A stretch of 64,000 nt of DNA from Halichoerus grypus (GCF_964656455.1 NC_135719.1:79393562-79457561), one strand, 5' to 3'; positions 10,225 through 22,087 are shown, counted from the first letter of the stretch. The notes: a model not told the origin generated them from the sequence alone. Made by a program: numbers and translations.

Positions 10225-10763
10225 ATCTGGTAACAATTCTTTTTTTTTTTAATTTATTTTTAATTTGTTTTTTTTTAACATATAATGTATTATTTGTTTC
10301 AGGGGTACAGGTCTGTGATTCATCAGTCTTACACAATTCACATTGCTCACCATAGCACATGCCCTCCCCAATGTCCATCACCCAGCCACCCCATCCTTCC
10401 CACACCCCTCCACTCCAGCAACCCTCAGTTTGTTTCCCAAGATTAAGAGTCTCTTATGGTTTGTCTCCCTCTCTGGTTTCATCTTGTTTCATTTTTCCCT
10501 CCCTTCCCCTATGATCCCCTGCCTTGTTTCTCAAATTCCTCATATCAGTGAGATCATATGATACTTGTCTTTCTCTGATTGACTTATTTCACTTAGCATA
10601 ATACCCTCTAGTTCCATCCATGTCATTGCAAATGGCAAGATTTCATTTTATGATAGCTGCATAATATTCCATTGTATATATATACCACATCTTCTTTATC
10701 CATTCATCTGTTGATGGACATCTAGGCTCTTTCCATAGTTTGGCTATATCTGGTAACAATTCT
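10225..10763 (-). mobile_element. 5'-truncated L1, antisense, with 16-bp target-site duplication
   Basis: The insert (10241-10747) starts on the + strand with a T-run and reads as the complement of a carnivore L1 3' end. ATCTGGTAACAATTCT flanks it at 10225-10240 and 10748-10763, the signature of target-primed reverse transcription. Confidence 0.95.
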
Positions 10764-11215
10764 ATATGTGTGTTAAAATTCAGAGAATCATAGATAGAAA
10801 AGATATATTTTCCTATTCTGATCATTTTTAGAAATTAAAAAAAAAAAGAATGAAAATTTGCAGGCAAAGCATAAAAGCACACACTCAAGGAATCCACAGA
10901 CTTGGTTTTCTTCATTCCATACTTGGTTTCATGCCTCAGTTTCTCCATCTTTAAGATGAAGGTCTTGGAGCCAGATCACAAATGGCCCTCCTTGCCCTGA
11001 CGCTCCTTAATTTCACAGGTCTATATACATGATCACATGTGTATCTAGCCATATGCACATACAGATTTTGTCTCTATGTTACAACATACAACATTATCGG
11101 ACAGCCCTTCCCTTAAATAATTGTTCAGTGGTGTTTATGGGAGGGAAGGAGGAGTTTGAGGGAGGTGGGGAAGAGAGGCTGCCAAACATGCTGGCCTGAA
11201 GCAGGGCCCAGCTCT

Positions 11216-11350
11216 CAACCTCTATTTTTTTTTTAAAGGTTTTATTTTTAAGTAATCTCTACACCCAATGTGGGGCTTGAATTTACAACTCCCAAGATCA
11301 AGAGTCTCATGCTCTATGGACTGAGCCAGCCAAGCACCCCCCAACCTCTA
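11216..11350 (-). mobile_element. Short-type CAN-SINE, antisense
   Basis: Element at 11225-11341, T-run then AGTAATCTCTACACCCAATG to GAGCCAGCCAAGCACC. CAACCTCTA is duplicated at 11216-11224 and 11342-11350. Confidence 0.9.
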
Positions 11351-13916
11351 TTAGGCATGTTTCTAATGACACTCAGAAAATTCCAGGTCCCACTCTTGCG
11401 TTCTCTTGTTTGCTGCCCTAATCTTGCCTCAGCATTCGTCTCTCCCCTCTGCGGCATCGGAGCCAAACGAAAATCTCATGGGCTGTCAGGGTCCAGGAAG
11501 CCTAACAAGCCCTGGCAGAAGCGAGCTGCAGCTTTGACTCTCAGAGGCTGTCTGAAGTTGCCTGAGAATCTTCCCTAGAAGGGTGCTCCAAGTTGCCTGG
11601 ATGACCCAGGGCTCAGAGGGAAGAAGTCTGAACTAAACCAGATCTCAATGAGGTGACTATTCTAGAGATGCCTACTCACATGTAGCCAAAAACCACATGC
11701 CCCTGGCCAGCACTGCTAGAAAGAGAACGGATGCTCCTCTAGATAGTCATCAGTGGAAGGAGACTTGGAAATTACCAAACACATCCCTCTCATTTTACAG
11801 ATTGAAAAACTGTGCTCCAAGGGGGGCTGTAGGCTTGCCTTGGGACAGAGGGAGCTGATAGTGGGGCTGGGGTTAAATCAGGTGCCCTGGCCCCATTATC
11901 CACCCAGCTGAAGACTCACGGAGGGTGGAAAAGGAAGGAAAGTGATCCCGGGTGTAGGCCCTGCCCAGACTTGTCTCTAGAAGAAACTAGAAAATGGCAG
12001 ATAGCAGTTATGACCTTTAAAGTACAGTCACCCTACTCTTTAGTAGAACATGCTCAGTGATACTCTGTGCTTCAGATGAACAACTCCTTCTTTATTGTTA
12101 ATTAAGAAGACAGTAAGAGAGTGAGAAGGGAGATAAGCTTGGAGGCAGAAGGCCAAGAAGACCTCTTCTTACCCACACTTATGTAAGCCCTGAAGCAACT
12201 CAACGTATCCATGGATTTGCTGAAGGATTTGCAAAGGTATTATGCGACTTGTCCCCTAGGAAGTGACTCCTGGCAATGTTTTGAGGTGCTTCCAAGTGTG
12301 CCCCTGTCTCGTCCTCAGGAGGTAGGTTTTAACTCTGTGCCTTCTTTGTAGGACCCTCCAACATGAACCATGAATCATGCAGGTGGAGGGCCGTCCCACA
12401 TTTATGATTGAGTCCCAAAAGCAATAGGGAAGTGTTTTCCGTGATGGTGGATAGATTCAGCACCCTCTTAGTGTTCCCACTTGCTCTGTGAGGGCTGAAT
12501 CAGTCTAAGAAGACAAGAGCGGGGATTGGGAGTGGCCTTTCCTTTCAGTTAGAAAGCTCGAAGTGCAAACGCTGATGAGGTAGCACTTGGAAAGAAAGAA
12601 CCGGGATGATTCTCAGGTACTCTGTTCAGTGAAGGACTCCTTTAGGTGTGGAGGACTGATCTGTTTTGACGTGGGGTAGTACTGGGCTGGGGGTGCTATC
12701 GGCTTCAAGATTGAAGGAAGAATTTACCCCTGAGAGAGGCAGGAGAGGATCAGCAAGGCAGAAGACACTATGATTTTGAGGGGACACTTGCAGCTGTAGG
12801 AGTAAGGAGAAGCTGGGACATGGAGATGGGCTTACCTGTCCACTGAGAATGCAGAATTCCTGAAGCTTGTTTTGAAGAATTTTCTGGAAATTAGCATTAT
12901 CCTCCTTGAAAGAATCACTGGATATGGCCATTTCTGCCTTCAAGCAGATATTCACCTTAATATGTTAGCACCTCAAATTCAAAATTAATCTGCCCGGAAG
13001 GGGTTAGTACTCCTTTCTTTGTGGGGTAGAAATAGTCTCCCCACTGAACAGATGTCTCCAATTTGTTGCCAGATTATTTGAGGTGTTTCTCTCCTTGATT
13101 GTACCTGAGCCTCTCCAGGACAGGACTCTGTCTTTCCTCTCTCAGGTCCTCCTATTCAGAGCACTTTCCCTCCCCACCTGCTCCCCGGCTGTGCTGGTCT
13201 GGACCATTGTCACCACCTATCACTTTCTTCCCCAGACGGAAGCCCCCAGCAGTCCTAGGCCCAGAATGTGCAGGGAGTCAGAAGCCAGAGCTGGTGAATG
13301 TGCAGATATAAGGGCAGCAAAACCCAAGTGAGTGTTCTTAAAAGCTCCAGGAAAGTGTTCTCTTAGCACCAGCAGGAGGGAAATGAGGAGCTTTGGGTTT
13401 GGGAATAAGGGTGAGATGAACTTAAGACAAATTCTGGCTCAAGGAACCTATCGAGAAACTCCAACTTTCCTTCTCCATCCTCACTGCTAGTAAGGAGTGA
13501 GACTCCTTCCCATCACCACAGAAATGCAGGGATGTCTGGCCCCTGTCACCCGCAGCCTTTCTCCCCTCTACAGAAGTGAAAGGTTCACTTTACTTAAGAG
13601 AAACACAGTCTCTTCCAACATTTATGAATGTTGTACATAAGGACAATGACAGAACTGGTCAGACTGGTTGGAAGTAGGGCCTTTCTCTAGTTCTAGGAAC
13701 CAGATGCAACTGTAAACAGGGAGTCAAAAGAGATGATGAAGTGATGACAGAAGCTGAGTCTCAGCATTTTCAAGGGCTGTATAGAAGCGGTGCCAGACAC
13801 AGAGCGCTCACAGACCCAGGGCCCTGGAAACCCGAGTGAGAGCCACCAGTGAGCTCAGGGAGAGAGCCATAGCTCCATCCACAGCTCTTAGGGGTGTTTT
13901 GTTTGTCTGTTAATTG
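11351..13916. other. Intergenic, 2.5 kb without a supported gene
   Basis: One of the longest stretches free of young repeats. About 11760-11920 resembles an L2/MIR-type old repeat. A possible orphan exon on the - strand (about 12971-12839) is discussed under findings. The open frames at 12.6-13.3 kb do not resemble known proteins. Confidence 0.45.
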
Positions 13917-14061
13917 TTTTTTTTTTTTTTTTTAAAGTAGGCTCCATGCCTCCAGTGGAGCCTAACTAGGGGCTGGAACTCATGACCCTGAGATCCTGAG
14001 ATGGAGACCTAAGCTGAAATCAAGAGTAGGCCCCTTAACCAACTGAGCCACCCAGGTGCCC
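13917..14061 (-). mobile_element. CAN-SINE, antisense
   Basis: T-run, AAGTAGGCTCCATGCC, then CAACTGAGCCACCCAGGTGCC: the short-tailed form reversed. Confidence 0.85.
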
Positions 14062-14094
14062 TCCTTCACCGCACTTAGGAAAAGGGAGACTGCA

Positions 14095-14260
14095 GGATTT
14101 TCTTCCTGAGTCTACTCTGGTAGCAGAAAGAACAAGGACTGGAAGCCAGGAGACCTGGGGGTCTAGTCCCAGCTGTGCCACTAACGAGCAGCAGCCATGA
14201 GCAAGTCACTTACCCTTTCTGAGTTTAAGGCTGTTCCTCTATAAAAATGGGAATTACATT
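14095..14260 (+). mobile_element. MIR-like old SINE
   Basis: Contains the MIR core signature CAGCTGTGCCACTAACGAG ... GAGCAAGTCACTTACCC ... CTATAAAAATGGGAATTA. Confidence 0.75.
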
Positions 14261-14511
14261 AGGTCAGGGATGGCAAGTGGCACACACACTTTTACCTCCA
14301 TCCTGCCTTCAACCACATCGCTTATTAGACGTTTTTCTACAGCATTCTAAGCAGATCCTTCCCATTAAAGTGGATACACAAGTCAAAATCTACTTATTCT
14401 CCTTCAATTTAATAATCTCTACAGTCCCCTCTAGCTCCTAAATTGAAGGTTCTGACTTTCCAGCTAAGAGATGGCCATTTTTCTGATCTGGTAATCAGCA
14501 TCAGCTCACTC

Positions 14512-14731
14512 AATAAAAGGAAATGATGGGACGCCTGGGTGGCTTAGTCGTTAAGCATCTGCCTTCGGCTCAGGTCATGATCCCAGGGTCCTGGGATCGA
14601 GTCCTGCATCCGGCTTCTTGCTCAGTGAGGAGCCTGCTTCTCCCTCTCCCTCTGCTTCTCCCCCTGCTTGTGCTCTCTCTTTCTCTCTGACAAATAAATA
14701 AATAAAAATCTTTAAAAAAAATAAAAGGAAA
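14512..14731 (+). mobile_element. CAN-SINE
   Basis: Element about 14528-14719; AATAAAAGGAAA flanks both sides (14512-14523 and 14720-14731). Confidence 0.93.
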
Positions 14732-14902
14732 GTGAAAATTTAGGATCATAATTTCATCCACTCCTCCTCCCCAGCCAGGCGCTGAGCAGGGTCTTCTTGA
14801 GGTTACCCTGTCCCTCCTTCTGTGCCAGAGATTTTGGTATTTGAGCTTCACCCTTTATCAGCTCACCCAGCAGGACAGTCCCAAACTGGAGCTCCCTTTT
14901 AT

Positions 14903-15117
14903 CTCAAATAGCCCATACTTTTTTTAAAGATTTTATTTATTTATTTGGCAGAGAGAGGGAACACAAGCAGGGGGAGTGGGAGAGGGAGAAGCAGGCTTCC
15001 CGCGGAGCAGGGAGCCCGATGCAGGGCTCGATCCCAGGACCCTGAGATCATGACCTGAGCCGAAGGCAGATGCTTAACGACTGAGCCACCCAGGCGCCCC
15101 TCAAATAGCCCATACTT
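14903..15117 (-). mobile_element. CAN-SINE, antisense, 18-bp target-site duplication
   Basis: Element at 14921-15099 flanked by CTCAAATAGCCCATACTT (14903-14920 and 15100-15117). The perfect duplication and the near-consensus body suggest a young insertion, about 200 bases beyond the RNASE1 poly(A) site. Confidence 0.96.
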
Positions 15118-15312
15118 AACACCTTAACATTTGGCAGCACGGAATTTCCAAGGAAAGGAATGATCTCAGGTCACTGAAAACCGAGTCAGAAGCAGAGGCA
15201 TGTAATGATTCTGTTCCATGCTTACCCAAGCTAACCAGATTTGCAGTTCTCACTCCCAGCAGGAAAGCAATCACACAGACAGTATCAGAAATCCAGGTGG
15301 TTGCAACTGTGT

Positions 15313-15318
15313 TTTATT
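15313..15318 (-). promoter_or_regulatory. RNASE1 poly(A) signal
   Basis: TTTATT on the + strand is AATAAA on the gene strand, about 200 bases beyond the stop codon. It fits the short 3' UTR expected for this gene. Confidence 0.75.
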
Positions 15319-15519
15319 GAAAGAAGCAGTGAAGTGGTTCACATGGGGCCCACCTCACCCCCCAAACCACGAAGGGGCAAGCTCTGGGCGGGGAAGCATG
15401 TGTTTTGGATAGGAGCTCTGACTGGAGTTCTTTCCCTCAGAGCAAGGAAGGGAGAGGAGAGAAGCAGGTGCTACCATAGGGAGGTGGGGCATCTCGCTGC
15501 TCTGGCCTCAGGTGGAGAC

Positions 15520-15975
15520 CTACACAGAAGCGTCAAAGTGGACTGGCACGTACGGGTTCCCCTCACAGGCCACGATGATGAATTTCTCTTCCTGCGTGGT
15601 CTGATATGCGCATCTGGGGTATTTGGAGCCATTCCTCAGGCGGCAGTCAGTGATGTGCATCCTGGAGCTGCTTCGGTGGCAGTTGGGCTGCCCATTCTTG
15701 CAGACAACATTTCCCTGGAGGCAGACGGCCTGGACATCTGGCAGAGGCTCGTGGACAAAGGTGTTCACCGGCTTGCACCGTCCATCTGTCATTCTCCGGC
15801 GCTCCATCATTTGGTTGCAGTAGCCAGAGCTGATGTTGGAGGTGCCCGGGTCCATGTGCTGCCGCTGGAACTTTTCGGCCCTTGATTCTCTGCCCAGAGA
15901 AGGCTGGACACAGCCCAGCACCAGCAGCACCAGGACCAGGAGTGGGAACAGGCTGAAGAACTTCTCCTGAGCCAT
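15520..15975 (-). CDS. RNASE1: Pancreatic-type ribonuclease (RNase 1)
   Basis: Secreted endonuclease cleaving single- and double-stranded RNA after pyrimidines; made by exocrine pancreas and endothelium. The 151-residue product has a signal peptide (about 1-28, ending VQPSLG) and a 123-residue mature chain. In mature numbering the catalytic residues are His12 (KFQRQHMD), Lys40 (CKPVNTF) and His118 (VPVHFDASV). Gln11 and the Asp before the sixth Cys are kept, and all eight cysteines are present. One residue is missing before the first Cys relative to bovine RNase A, and the chain ends at DASV, without the short tail seen in human. Sequons are NIS near residue 19 and NGS in the loop before the seventh Cys; the NMT sequon of human (Asn34) is RMT here. 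The start is set by the splice acceptor 25 bases upstream. No frameshift. Confidence 0.97.
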   Translation of the reverse strand: MAQEKFFSLFPLLVLVLLVLGCVQPSLGRESRAEKFQRQHMDPGTSNISSGYCNQMMERRRMTDGRCKPVNTFVHEPLPDVQAVCLQGNVVCKNGQPNCHRSSSRMHITDCRLRNGSKYPRCAYQTTQEEKFIIVACEGNPYVPVHFDASV

Positions 15976-16000
15976 GGTGGTCTCACTCCTCTGGAAGAGC

Positions 16001-16025
16001 CTAGCCAGGAAAGGGAGAGAAGAGA
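16001..16025 (-). other. 3' splice site of the RNASE1 coding exon
   Basis: On the gene strand a pyrimidine tract (TTCTCTCCCTTTCCTGGC) ends in TAG at 16003-16001, so the coding exon begins at 16000. The upstream intron is 16877-16001 if the proposed first exon is correct. Confidence 0.8.
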
Positions 16026-16285
16026 AAAAGCATTGCCTTAGAAAGAACCCCAGCTCCTACCTGTGGCCTGCCTGGCTCACAGTCTCCCTTTGGGTCAGCC
16101 AGAAAGATACCCTCCTCCTGCGCAATTTTCCAAGTAATGATATACTCACATACACTCTTCTCCAAGAGCATTTAGCTCCCGCTAGCTAGAGAGAGGTGAT
16201 CTTTGCCTCTGGGTGGTTACCTTGACAGTGAACTAAAATCTTGCAGTCCTGTGTCTGAATACTAGAGATTTTTTTAATTTAAAGT

Positions 16286-16508
16286 ACATTTGAGGGGGTA
16301 TCTGGGTGGCTCAGTCTGTCAAGTGTCTGGCTTGGGCTCAGGTCATGATCCCAGGGTCCTGGGATAGAGCCCCGCATCGGGCTCCCTGCTCCGCGGGGAG
16401 CCTGCTTCTCCCTCTCCCACTGCTGCTCCCCCTGCTGTGCTCTCTCTCGCTCTCTGTCAAATGAATAAATAAATTCTTTAAAACAATAAATAAATAAAAT
16501 ACATTTGA
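16286..16508 (+). mobile_element. CAN-SINE in the RNASE1 intron
   Basis: Element at about 16294-16500, antisense to RNASE1, flanked by ACATTTGA (16286-16293 and 16501-16508). It makes up about a quarter of the 877-base intron. Confidence 0.9.
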
Positions 16509-16877
16509 AAAATAAATACATTTATACCCAGTGCTCAAGCCGCTCATTAGAAAATCCTTTTGAATAAACCATGAGCTGAACTGCATCCCTGAAATACCAC
16601 CATGACCTCCAGGATCATGACGGACAGAGGCCTGTTGTCCTCCAACACAAGGGAAACAGCCCAGTGCCTAACACTAGCATCGTAAAGGGATGCCATTGTA
16701 TTTCCAAGAGAGATGCTTCCCTCCCCCAGCACCACTGGTTCCCTGCAGCCCACATGCTCCATCCCCATATTGGCCCAGCCCCAGTTTTCTCAGGTGCTAA
16801 CCTCACCCACCCTGGTCCCCCCAGTCCAATGCATACAAGGCTGAGGAGGTGGGGAGACCACCTCTTCAGCCACTGAC

Positions 16878-16928
16878 CTGGGTCTCTAGCTTGGTCTCTA
16901 GGACAGAGCAGAAGGCCAGTCCCCGTGA
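16878..16928 (-). other. Probable non-coding first exon of RNASE1
   Basis: On the gene strand about 51 bases lie between the expected start point (30 bases below a TATA box) and a donor, CAG|GTCAGT, at 16878/16877. The spacing TATA, short leader, donor and 0.88 kb intron is what RNase A genes show. No transcript data support it, so it is an inference. Confidence 0.55.
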
Positions 16929-16952
16929 TCCCTGGATCCCTGGGGAGGGAGT

Positions 16953-16958
16953 CTTATA
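16953..16958 (-). promoter_or_regulatory. Candidate RNASE1 TATA box
   Basis: CTGTATAAGACTC on the gene strand, about 0.98 kb upstream of the start codon and 75-80 bases before a plausible splice donor. Confidence 0.55.
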
Positions 16959-16989
16959 CAGATGACAAAGGGGCTTGGCTTCCAAGGAA

Positions 16990-17583
16990 AGATAGGTGGG
17001 AGGAGGATCTTGGTTTCACTTTAGAGGGAGCCAAGGACCTTGTGAGGAAGGGACATTGTAGGGAATCATCCACACCACTCTTTTTTCAGGACTGCTGGGA
17101 AGGGTGAGTCTTGGCCTATAGGAACCGTACCAGGTGAATCTCATCTGTCTGGTGGTTCACAAGGAGCAGCAGAGAAAGCCACTACAGTGCTGATGCCTGA
17201 AGCCCAGCAAAGCCCTCATCATCTCGGGGGGCCATTTTCACCAAATATGCTTGGAGGTTTGCAAAGGACACATAAACGTGTGATCACCAGAGCAGCAGGG
17301 AAAGGGAGGGCTTCTCTCTCTCCCCAGGAGTCCTGGCGCGGCTGGAATTCCAACAGCACCTCTTCTGTGGGGAGGGGGGTGAGGCTGGAAGGCAGCGCGG
17401 ATCTGGGGTCCGGTGGGACAGTGCTCAGGCAGGGAGGAGGAGGAGACATGCGACCTCACCCAGTGCTGACCACTTCAGCTCTCCTGGGTGTGGAAGGTGG
17501 GTGTGTAGCAGTTCTTGGCCACAGCAACTGCTCCTGGAAGGTGAGAGTTGAAGAGAGGAACTAAAGCCAAACCAAACTCCCAA
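16990..17583. other. RNASE1 upstream region, no second gene
   Basis: About 600 bases of moderately GC-rich sequence. Open frames on both strands reflect base composition and resemble no known protein. RNASE1 regulatory sites are likely here, but I could not assign individual ones. Confidence 0.4.
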
Positions 17584-17687
17584 GGGATGTCAGGATGGCT
17601 CAGTCACTAGAGCATGGGACTCTTGATCTCACGGTTGCAGGTTTGAGCCCCATGTTGGGATTGGAACCTACTTAAAAAAAAAAAAAA
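17584..17687 (+). mobile_element. Short-type CAN-SINE
   Basis: GGGATGTCAGGATGGCTCAG head, GACTCTTGATCTCACGGTTG, CCTACTTAAAAA tail; diverged. Confidence 0.8.
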
Positions 17688-17689
17688 GA

Positions 17690-19010
17690 CTCAAATCCCT
17701 TTTGGAGAAAAAATGGAGAACACCATATTTCTTAGCAGCAGAATTCCCTCTGTCTACCAAGAAACAGAGGCAAAACTGAAAAAGAACAAAAGCCTTTACT
17801 GGGGAGTCTCAGGATTGCATTTTTTTTTGGAGCACAGATTCCAGAATGCCCAGAAAAGCGTCCTCCTACACAGGAAAAGCAGGGTGTTCGGGAAAAAGAC
17901 GGACAGGGGGGCAAGTACCTGACCTGAATCAGGGAGGAGAAGGCACTGACAGATTAAGCCCTGCTGATTTACACTTGGATTGACTAACGTATTGGTGTTA
18001 TCACACCACACGATTCCTGATCTGCATGAATTAATTATCTGTCATCAGAGGCCACACTGGCAGTTTTATGATCCAGATGCCAGGTGTTCCGTTGACTTTA
18101 TATGCAACAGCTTGTAAAACAATTACTGTGTCTGGCCCAGTTCAAAAGGTCTTTTTGCCCAGTTCAAAAGTTCATTAGAAGGGGAAATGGAGCTTCAAGT
18201 GGAGCCTGTCATGTCCAGAAATTTTATACAATTTTACACCTCCTACAAAGAGACCTGTCTTTGCTGGGTGACAATTTCAATTCCTCTGGAGTGAGAATAA
18301 TCACAATTCTCTCCATGCTCTGGATTTAGATGGTCTCAGTCCAAATTTTGATCTAGCATCTGAAGAGCTGGGCAAGTTATAGAACTGAATTTCTTTCCCT
18401 GTTCCTCAGTTTCCTCATCCCTGAAATGAAGGTGATGATATGTACGTCTTAGATTTATTATGAGGACAAAATAAGGTAAGATGTACAGAGGGCTTGGAGA
18501 GGTCCTTGGAAAGTATGATAAATGCTATCTCTAGTGATGGCTCACATAGGGTGGTGCTGAGATCCTCCATAAAGAATCTGTTTCATTGACACTGAGCCAT
18601 CTCTGACTTCCTAAAAAAGTAGGAGTGAAGTTAAAGGACTTCCCAGGCTTTTGTTTTGCGAAAAAGCTGAACTGAAAAAGTAGGCAGTTTTGAAACCCTG
18701 AGGAGGGGAAGAAAGGAGAAGAGGAGAGAAGAGAGGGACCTTAGTGGAAAGAACAGAATTCTTTAAAGGGAAGTGTTTTTATTATGTTGTCACATGATAT
18801 CCAAGAAATCTTTAGTCAAGTCAGCATGATTTGCTAATGCATATGAATTGGAAAGTGCAAGTGGGGCTGAGGAAGATGTGGTATGGTGTGAGCTTTTACT
18901 TTCATGTTCCTGTAATTTGTCCAGCACCCTACCCTCCACCCAGGTTTGGTCTCTCTTAGTCCTTACATAGTACTCATATCATCTGGAGTGGCGTTGGGAG
19001 GAAAACTTTT
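17690..19010. other. Intergenic with an old MIR-like repeat
   Basis: No gene. About 18330-18570 resembles MIR (GCTGGGCAAGTTATAG, CCTCAGTTTCCTCATCCCTG). The rest is unassigned. Confidence 0.5.
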
Positions 19011-20000
19011 CCTAACCACTTAGGTTCATGTCAGACAGCCTGCAAAGTCACTGACCAAAAAAAGACAGATTAACAGGAAAATAGACAATGTTATTCCTAT
19101 GCCTGTGTTGGAGCAAAAAAGAAGTGGCTCCCTGAACAGCAAGGGATAAGGGTTTCTATATTAACTTCACAGGGGAAGAAAGGGAGGGAAAGGGGCTCTG
19201 TAGGAAATAAATGGGGTCTTGTTTTTGTGTTTTTGGGAGAGATAAACAAGCTTTTAGGGAACAAGTGGGAAGTAAGACAGTTTGTGATAATGTTTGTTTA
19301 TGCAGGTGTGAGTGGTCTGTCTTCTTCCAGGCTATAAAACTCCCCCAGTGGGGATTTAGGGCAGCTTCACTCTCAGAAGAATCTGCCTTTATTCAGGTAA
19401 GAGAATCTCTGAGAGACGCCTGGGTGGCTCAGTGGTTTAGGCATCCAGCTCTTGATTTCAGCTCAGGTCATGATCTCAGGGTCTTGGGATCCAGCCCAGC
19501 ATCAGGCTCCTCGCTCAGCAGGGAGTCTGCTTAAGATTCTCTGTCTTCCTCCCTCTGCCCCTCCCCCTCACCTCTCAAAAATAAAATAGCCACTTAGAGC
19601 TGAGCCAGTGAAAAGTTAGTGACCTCCACACCAATCACCTTTTAAGGGATAGGTACTTGTTACCTTGCTCTCTATCTCCTGCCCACTCCTGAGGACTGCC
19701 CCTTCCCCTGGTTCATTGTACCATTGACCCATCCTCTCCCCGCAACTCTCCATCTCCCCATTTCTGGGAATGTAAGTAACAAATCTTATGACTTTGCTTC
19801 TATGTACATGTCCTGAAACTGCACCCTGGGCTTTTCATTTCTCCAGAGTGGCAGCTGGAATGTTGAGGGAGTAACCTGGCCATGTGGATGTCTTGTGTCT
19901 CCTCTTCAGCAGGTCATAATCTTAATTGAATACACTTGTTCTGATTTCTCAACACACCGACCTAGAATTATTTATCCTGTCACTTAAAAATGAAGGTAAA
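19011..20000 (+). other. Possible old LTR-like sequence around a SINE
   Basis: Repeat-like flavour on both sides of the SINE at 19416-19589, but no family or terminal boundaries could be identified. No gene. Confidence 0.3.
19416..19589 (+). mobile_element. CAN-SINE, older variant
   Basis: GACGCCTGGGTGGCTCAGTG, then GATTTCAGCTCAGGTCATG, ending CTCTCAAAAATAAAATAG. Confidence 0.85.
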
Positions 20001-20636
20001 ATAAAGCATTTGCAGACAAAACAATAAAATAAAACAAAACCTAATGGAGTTTACAACCAGCAGTCCTTCATTAAAAAAATTTCTAAGCATGCATTTCAGG
20101 TGAGAGAGAAAAGCTACTCAATAGAAGTCTGAAATTCAGGAAAGAATTTTTAAAAAGGTGATGATAAATATGTGAGCAAATAAAAAAAGTGTTTTGACTC
20201 TATAAAGCAATAATGTCTTATTGCATTAAGAAGATAAAATTAAACTATACATCAGGAACATAATTTGGAAGTGATGTGAATTGCCAAGTGTTCAAGAGAT
20301 GACTAAAAGGTATTGATTAGACTTTTCTACGTTTACTATGTATTTGAGAATTTCTAGGGTAAACAATGAAAAGAATGGAAACACAAGGTATGAATTCCAA
20401 ACTAGCAGAGAGAATAAGTAGACTGTGGATCAGGTAGGATAGTCTAGGTTGTGCTGCAGTAACAAACAAACTCAAAATTTCAGCAGTTTAAAGTTTCTCA
20501 TTTCTCCTACATGTCTATCCTGGTCCAGCCAAGGGGCTCTGCCCACTGTAGTCACTTGGGAAAACAGGCTGACACAGGCTTCATCTTGACCCACGCTGTC
20601 ATAATCACAGAAGCAGAGGAAAAACAACAGGGCACT
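20001..20636 (+). other. Old L1-like and other ancient repeat sequence
   Basis: About 20040-20340 resembles an old L1 3' region (AAATATGTGAGCAAATAAA). About 20440-20620 resembles another old dispersed repeat (TGCAGTAACAAACAAACTC). No gene. Confidence 0.4.
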
Positions 20637-20735
20637 GGGATGCCCAGGTGGCTCAGTCAGTTAAGCATCCCACTCTTGATTTTGGCTCAGGTCATGATCT
20701 CTGGTCGTGAGTTCAAACCCCGAGTGGGGCTCTGG
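20637..20735 (+). mobile_element. CAN-SINE 5' fragment
   Basis: tRNA-like head GGGATGCCCAGGTGGCTCAG and GTCATGATCTCTGGTCGTG, truncated before the A-rich tail. Confidence 0.7.
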
Positions 20736-21364
20736 GAATGTCTGCATCATCTCTGTTGTCCTCTGTGTCATGGAGACAGTTACCCAGTGTAGAATGAGTC
20801 TGTGACCCATTACTGAGAGACCTCATTTCCTATACATTAAATCACAGTTGCAGCATTTATCTTCATTACACAGATTAAAATGTGATGTCAATCTCTCAAA
20901 ATTTTTCTCAAGTAGTTTGACACACATCACAGCTATCGTTTCTTTATGCGCATACAATGTGATATTCATTTCCATAAACTGCTCTTGAGAATTTGAATAG
21001 AGCCAGTAGAGTGAAGAGACCATATGTATTAGTTGCAGCTTCAAGACCCGTATGCTATGTTCAGGAAAATTTTTTCACCTCTCTGGACCTCGGTTTCATC
21101 ATCTATAAAACACACAGGCTGGATGATTGGCAAAGCACTAATAAAAGAGAATTTAAATGCATAGGTACTGGAGTGTATTTGGACGGGGCTGTGGAATCAG
21201 TTCACCTTTTTAATTAGTCCTGCAACACTGACTGGCATTTTTCTGGAGGAATGCAAATGAATACACAAAAGTCCTGCATTATGATTTTAAAGATCAGTAG
21301 TGTATCAATTTCTGTAATTTGTTTCTTTATCTGTAAATTAGGGATAATTAAATCCCTTACTCTA

Positions 21365-21570
21365 AGACACTATAGACTGAATGTTTGTTTCCCCACCCCC
21401 ACCCCCAATTTGTATATTAAAACCTAATTCTCAATGGGATGGTATTTGGAGGTGAGGCCTTTGGGAGGTGATTAGGTCATGAAGGTGGAGCACTCGTGAA
21501 TGGGATTAGTGCCCTTACAAGAGAGACCACAGAGAGCTCCTTTAGCCCTCTGTCATGTGAGGTAATAGTG
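21365..21570 (-). mobile_element. Ancient interspersed repeat, reversed relative to the copy at 7305
   Basis: Contains GGAGGTGAGGCCTTTGGGAG and GAATGGGATTAGTGCCCTTA, the complement of the right half of the repeats at 7305-7810 and 25613-25965. Confidence 0.6.
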
Positions 21571-21873
21571 AGAAATTGGTTCATAGCTATGAAACCATAC
21601 GTTTGCCCAGGACCATCCCTATTTATGCCCGCTCTCTTGGCATAATAAATAATAATTTCACTCTCAAAAGTGTCACAATTCAAACAGTAAATTATATGGT
21701 TACCCTATTCAAAGCACATACTGAGCCCTAATAGAATTGTAATATTATTATTATTACCACTGTTGATACTGTTTCTTCAAGAGTCAAAAGTTCAGTTTTA
21801 ATTCTGATTTAGTAGAAGTGACAGTGATTGAAGTTTCTGATTGGGAGGGAGGGATAGATGGACGATCTCTAAA

Positions 21874-22087
21874 TTCTATCTTTATTTTTTTAAAGATTTT
21901 ATTTATTTATTTGCCATAGAGAGAGTGAGCCCAAACAGGAGGAGTAGCAGGAAGAGGGAGAAGCAGTCTCCTCGCTGAGCAAGGAGACCGATGCAAGACT
22001 CAATCCCAGGACCCTGGGATCATTGACCTGAGCGGAAGGCAGGTGCTTAACAACTGAGCCACCCAGGCACCCTACCTTCTATCTTTA
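21874..22087 (-). mobile_element. CAN-SINE, antisense
   Basis: Element at about 21885-22076 with TTCTATCTTTA on both sides (21874-21884 and 22077-22087). Confidence 0.93.

Noticed and set aside
15241..15885. Long + strand ORF (214 codons) over RNASE1
   Set aside because: It is the antisense shadow of the RNASE1 coding exon; the - strand product matches a known protein with all catalytic residues.
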